Source of the DNA: Deltaproteobacteria bacterium
Lineage (GTDB): Bacteria; Desulfobacterota; Binatia; DP-6
Length of the DNA stretch: 7,243 bases
Assembly (NCBI GenBank): GCA_005879205.1
Contig: VBLD01000232.1
Coordinates: forward strand, 1 to 7,243
Direction of reading: 5' to 3'
Each line of letters opens with the position of its first letter. The stretch's first letter is position 1. This document shows, in pieces, positions 5,847 to 7,243 of this stretch. Below the pieces are notes generated by a model that did not search any database, was not told where the DNA came from, and saw only the letters and a program-made list of their open reading frames with translations. A program made the position numbers and the translations under genes.

Positions 5847-5954
5847 GGGCAAAACCCTCTCGCACGGCCAGCCAGTACCACCTGAGGTAGCGCGGCAGCC
5901 AGCGCACCAGGCGGAACTTGGATTTTCCCTGCACCCGGTCTCGCCAGACCGTCG
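5788..5954. repeat. Direct repeat copy B (glycosyltransferase end / methyltransferase start)
   Basis: Second copy of the 167-bp junction repeat, same orientation as 4920-5086; differing positions are 5807, 5811, 5851 and 5890. Here the glycosyltransferase side is complete and the methyltransferase side is cut after ~20 codons, the reverse of copy A. Confidence 0.95.
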
Positions 5955-6495
5955 GGATCTCCGTGATGCGGTAGCCTGCCAGGAACGCCTTCACGGTGAT
6001 CTCGAGGGTGATCTCGAACCCTTCGCCGCTCTCGATGTGCACGGCGTCGAGCAGCGCCTTGCGGTACATCTTGAAGGCGCTGGTCGGGTCCGAGGTGGGC
6101 AGGCCGACCAGCCGGTGGAGCGAGCGGCCGGCGGCGCGCGACAGGAAGCCCTTGACGCGCGGACCGCCCAGCTGCTGCCCGCCGTCCATGTAGCGGGAGG
6201 CCGCGACCAGGTCGTAGCCCTCGCGGAGCTTGGCCAGCATGCGGGGGATGTCGTCCGGGTCGTCCGAGGCGTCGGCCATGGTGACCACGACGGCGTCGCC
6301 GCGCGCCTCGGCGAACGCCGCCCGGAGCGCCAGCGCCGGCCCGCGGCCGAGGCGGTTCTGAAGGGTCCGGACCGTCGGGTGTCGGCGCGCGATGTCCTCG
6401 ACCACCGGCACCGTCGGGTCGTCCGGCTGGTCGTGGACGACGAGGACCTCGTGGGGTCCCGCCAGACGCGCCGACACGGCCTCGATGGTGATCAC
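5812..6495 (-). CDS. Family 2 glycosyltransferase, probably N-terminally shortened
   Basis: The 227-residue GT-A-type glycosyltransferase resembles dolichol-phosphate-mannose-synthase-like GT2 proteins. Visible are E-V-L-V-V-H-D at 16-22, D-D-P-T at 25-28, the metal/nucleotide region M-A-D-A-S-D-D-P at 73-80, A-S-R-Y-M-D-G-G at 99-106, and a later F-E-I-T-L-E-I-T-V-K segment. The C-terminal tail is basic-aromatic and probably membrane-associated. The only sensible start is GTG 6495, overlapping the dehydrogenase stop as GTGA. However, the first conserved strand and its P-x-Y-N-E motif are missing: the frame runs from V-V-I directly into T-I-E-A-V, where the family has some ten or more extra residues. 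A deletion at the dehydrogenase junction is likely, so activity is uncertain. The neighbouring sugar dehydrogenase suggests a role in polysaccharide or glycolipid synthesis. Its last ~47 codons are duplicated at 4944-5086. Confidence 0.8.
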   Translation of the reverse strand: MITIEAVSARLAGPHEVLVVHDQPDDPTVPVVEDIARRHPTVRTLQNRLGRGPALALRAAFAEARGDAVVVTMADASDDPDDIPRMLAKLREGYDLVAASRYMDGGQQLGGPRVKGFLSRAAGRSLHRLVGLPTSDPTSAFKMYRKALLDAVHIESGEGFEITLEITVKAFLAGYRITEIPTVWRDRVQGKSKFRLVRWLPRYLRWYWLAVREGFARGRPDPVRRAL

Positions 6496-7243
6496 GACGG
6501 CGAGAGCGAGAAGAGGATGCGCCCCGTGCCGAACAGGTTCCAGACGTCGCACACGAGCGCGTCGGGCCGGGCGAGGCGGCGGAGGTAGTCCACGCCGAGC
6601 CCGCGGAATGCATCGTGATTCATCGCCACGAAGACGAGGTCGGCGTCGCGCAGCGCGTCCTCGATCGGCTCCGAGGGCACCAAGGGGTCGTGCACGTGCA
6701 CGGCGGCGCCCTCGGCCTGGAGCAGCTTCCGGAGCTTGAAGGCGAGCGAGTTCCGCGTGTCGTCGATGTTCTTCTTGAAGGTGAGACCGAGGATGGCAAC
6801 CTTGCTGCCCTCGATGCGCTTGAGCCCGCGGGCGCGCTCGAGGAGGTAGGCGGGCACGGTCTCGTTGATCTTCCACGCGCTCGCAATGAGCTCGTTGTAG
6901 GGGATCCTGCCGGTCAGGAAGAACCCGTCCTTGTAGAGGCACGGGCCGCCCGTCAGCCCCGGCGTCTTCAGCCCGCCGCGCTTGTACCCCGCATTGATCG
7001 CCTCGACGATGGGATAGATGTCCCGGCCGTGCTGCTCGGTGATCATCATGAACTCGTTCGCCACGGCGAAGTCGACGTAGCGGTACATGTTGCAGAAGAG
7101 CTTGGCGAGCTCGGCGCTGCGCGCGTCGATCTCGTGCACCGTGGGCGTGACCAGGCGAAAGAAGTCCGCCGCCGCGCGCGTGCTCGCCGGGTCGATGCCG
7201 CCGACGATCTGCGGCACCTCGGGCAGCTCCGCGAGGCTCCGTC
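6492..7243 (-). CDS. Nucleotide-sugar dehydrogenase (UDP-glucose / UDP-HexNAc type), 5' partial
   Basis: About 250 C-terminal residues are visible; the N-terminal NAD-binding domain lies beyond the right edge. The GTG at 7217 is internal, since the frame stays open to the edge and V-P-Q-I-V-G-G-I-D is a mid-protein signature. The central helix E-L-A-K-L-F-C-N-M is near visible residue 45. The catalytic cysteine sits in G-G-P-C-L-Y-K-D at about residue 101. The C-terminal sugar-nucleotide-binding domain begins with K-V-A-I-L-G-L-T-F-K-K at about 147 and ends near D-V-W-N-L-F-G-T-G. These NAD+-dependent enzymes oxidise the C6 alcohol of UDP-sugars to a uronate in two steps. UDP-glucose, UDP-GlcNAc and UDP-ManNAc dehydrogenases (Ugd, WbpA, WecC) cannot be told apart here. 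The stop TGA overlaps the glycosyltransferase GTG by 4 nt, showing an operon. Confidence 0.9.
   Translation of the reverse strand, partial: RSLAELPEVPQIVGGIDPASTRAAADFFRLVTPTVHEIDARSAELAKLFCNMYRYVDFAVANEFMMITEQHGRDIYPIVEAINAGYKRGGLKTPGLTGGPCLYKDGFFLTGRIPYNELIASAWKINETVPAYLLERARGLKRIEGSKVAILGLTFKKNIDDTRNSLAFKLRKLLQAEGAAVHVHDPLVPSEPIEDALRDADLVFVAMNHDAFRGLGVDYLRRLARPDALVCDVWNLFGTGRILFSLSPS

Noticed and set aside
4920..5954. Composite transposon or insertion sequence
   Set aside because: No transposase, and the direct repeats are host gene sequence rather than insertion-sequence ends.
5496..6942. Dehydrogenase/glycosyltransferase fusion suggested by a long minus-strand frame reaching 6942
   Set aside because: Upstream of 6495 this frame is an Arg/Pro-rich shadow of the dehydrogenase, whose own frame carries the catalytic and NAD-domain motifs.

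Overview
The window comes from a high-GC bacterial genome or metagenome contig. No rRNA, tRNA or phylogenetic marker is present, so placement is weak. GC richness, GTG starts, a B12-type radical SAM enzyme, a secreted Cys-repeat protein and a nucleotide-sugar/glycosyltransferase cluster would fit an uncultured soil or groundwater lineage (Myxococcota-, Binatota- or Rokubacteria-like). That placement is a guess.

Left half (+ strand): bases 1-1146 are the C-terminal part of a radical SAM enzyme of the cobalamin-binding type, cut by the left edge. After a 197-bp gap comes a secreted 565-residue protein (1344-3041) made almost entirely of eleven ~48-residue six-cysteine repeats. A strong hairpin (3073-3111) separates it from the convergent minus-strand genes.

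Right half (- strand, read right to left): a nucleotide-sugar dehydrogenase cut by the right edge (6492-7243), a family 2 glycosyltransferase whose start overlaps the dehydrogenase stop (5812-6495), a SAM-dependent methyltransferase (4325-4978), and an AAA+ ATPase with a DUF4143-type C-terminus (3118-4278). The first three form a plausible surface-polysaccharide operon: sugar oxidation, sugar transfer, methylation. The ATPase is a common orphan accessory gene and looks unrelated to that pathway.

The most notable structure is at 4920-5954. The glycosyltransferase and methyltransferase were originally overlapping neighbours. Their junction now exists twice as a 167-bp direct repeat (163/167 identical), and the 701 bp between the copies hold a type II toxin-antitoxin operon (ribbon-helix-helix antitoxin plus PIN-domain toxin) and its promoter. 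The toxin stop codon directly abuts one repeat copy. Each copy also preserves a fragment of the gene it no longer completes. The antitoxin has an apparent frameshift near its C-terminus: the expected ending and a stop overlapping the toxin start are readable in another frame. The glycosyltransferase seems to have lost its N-terminal nucleotide-binding motif. Together these point to a polysaccharide locus hit by insertion and possibly in decay, though strain-chimeric assembly must be excluded.
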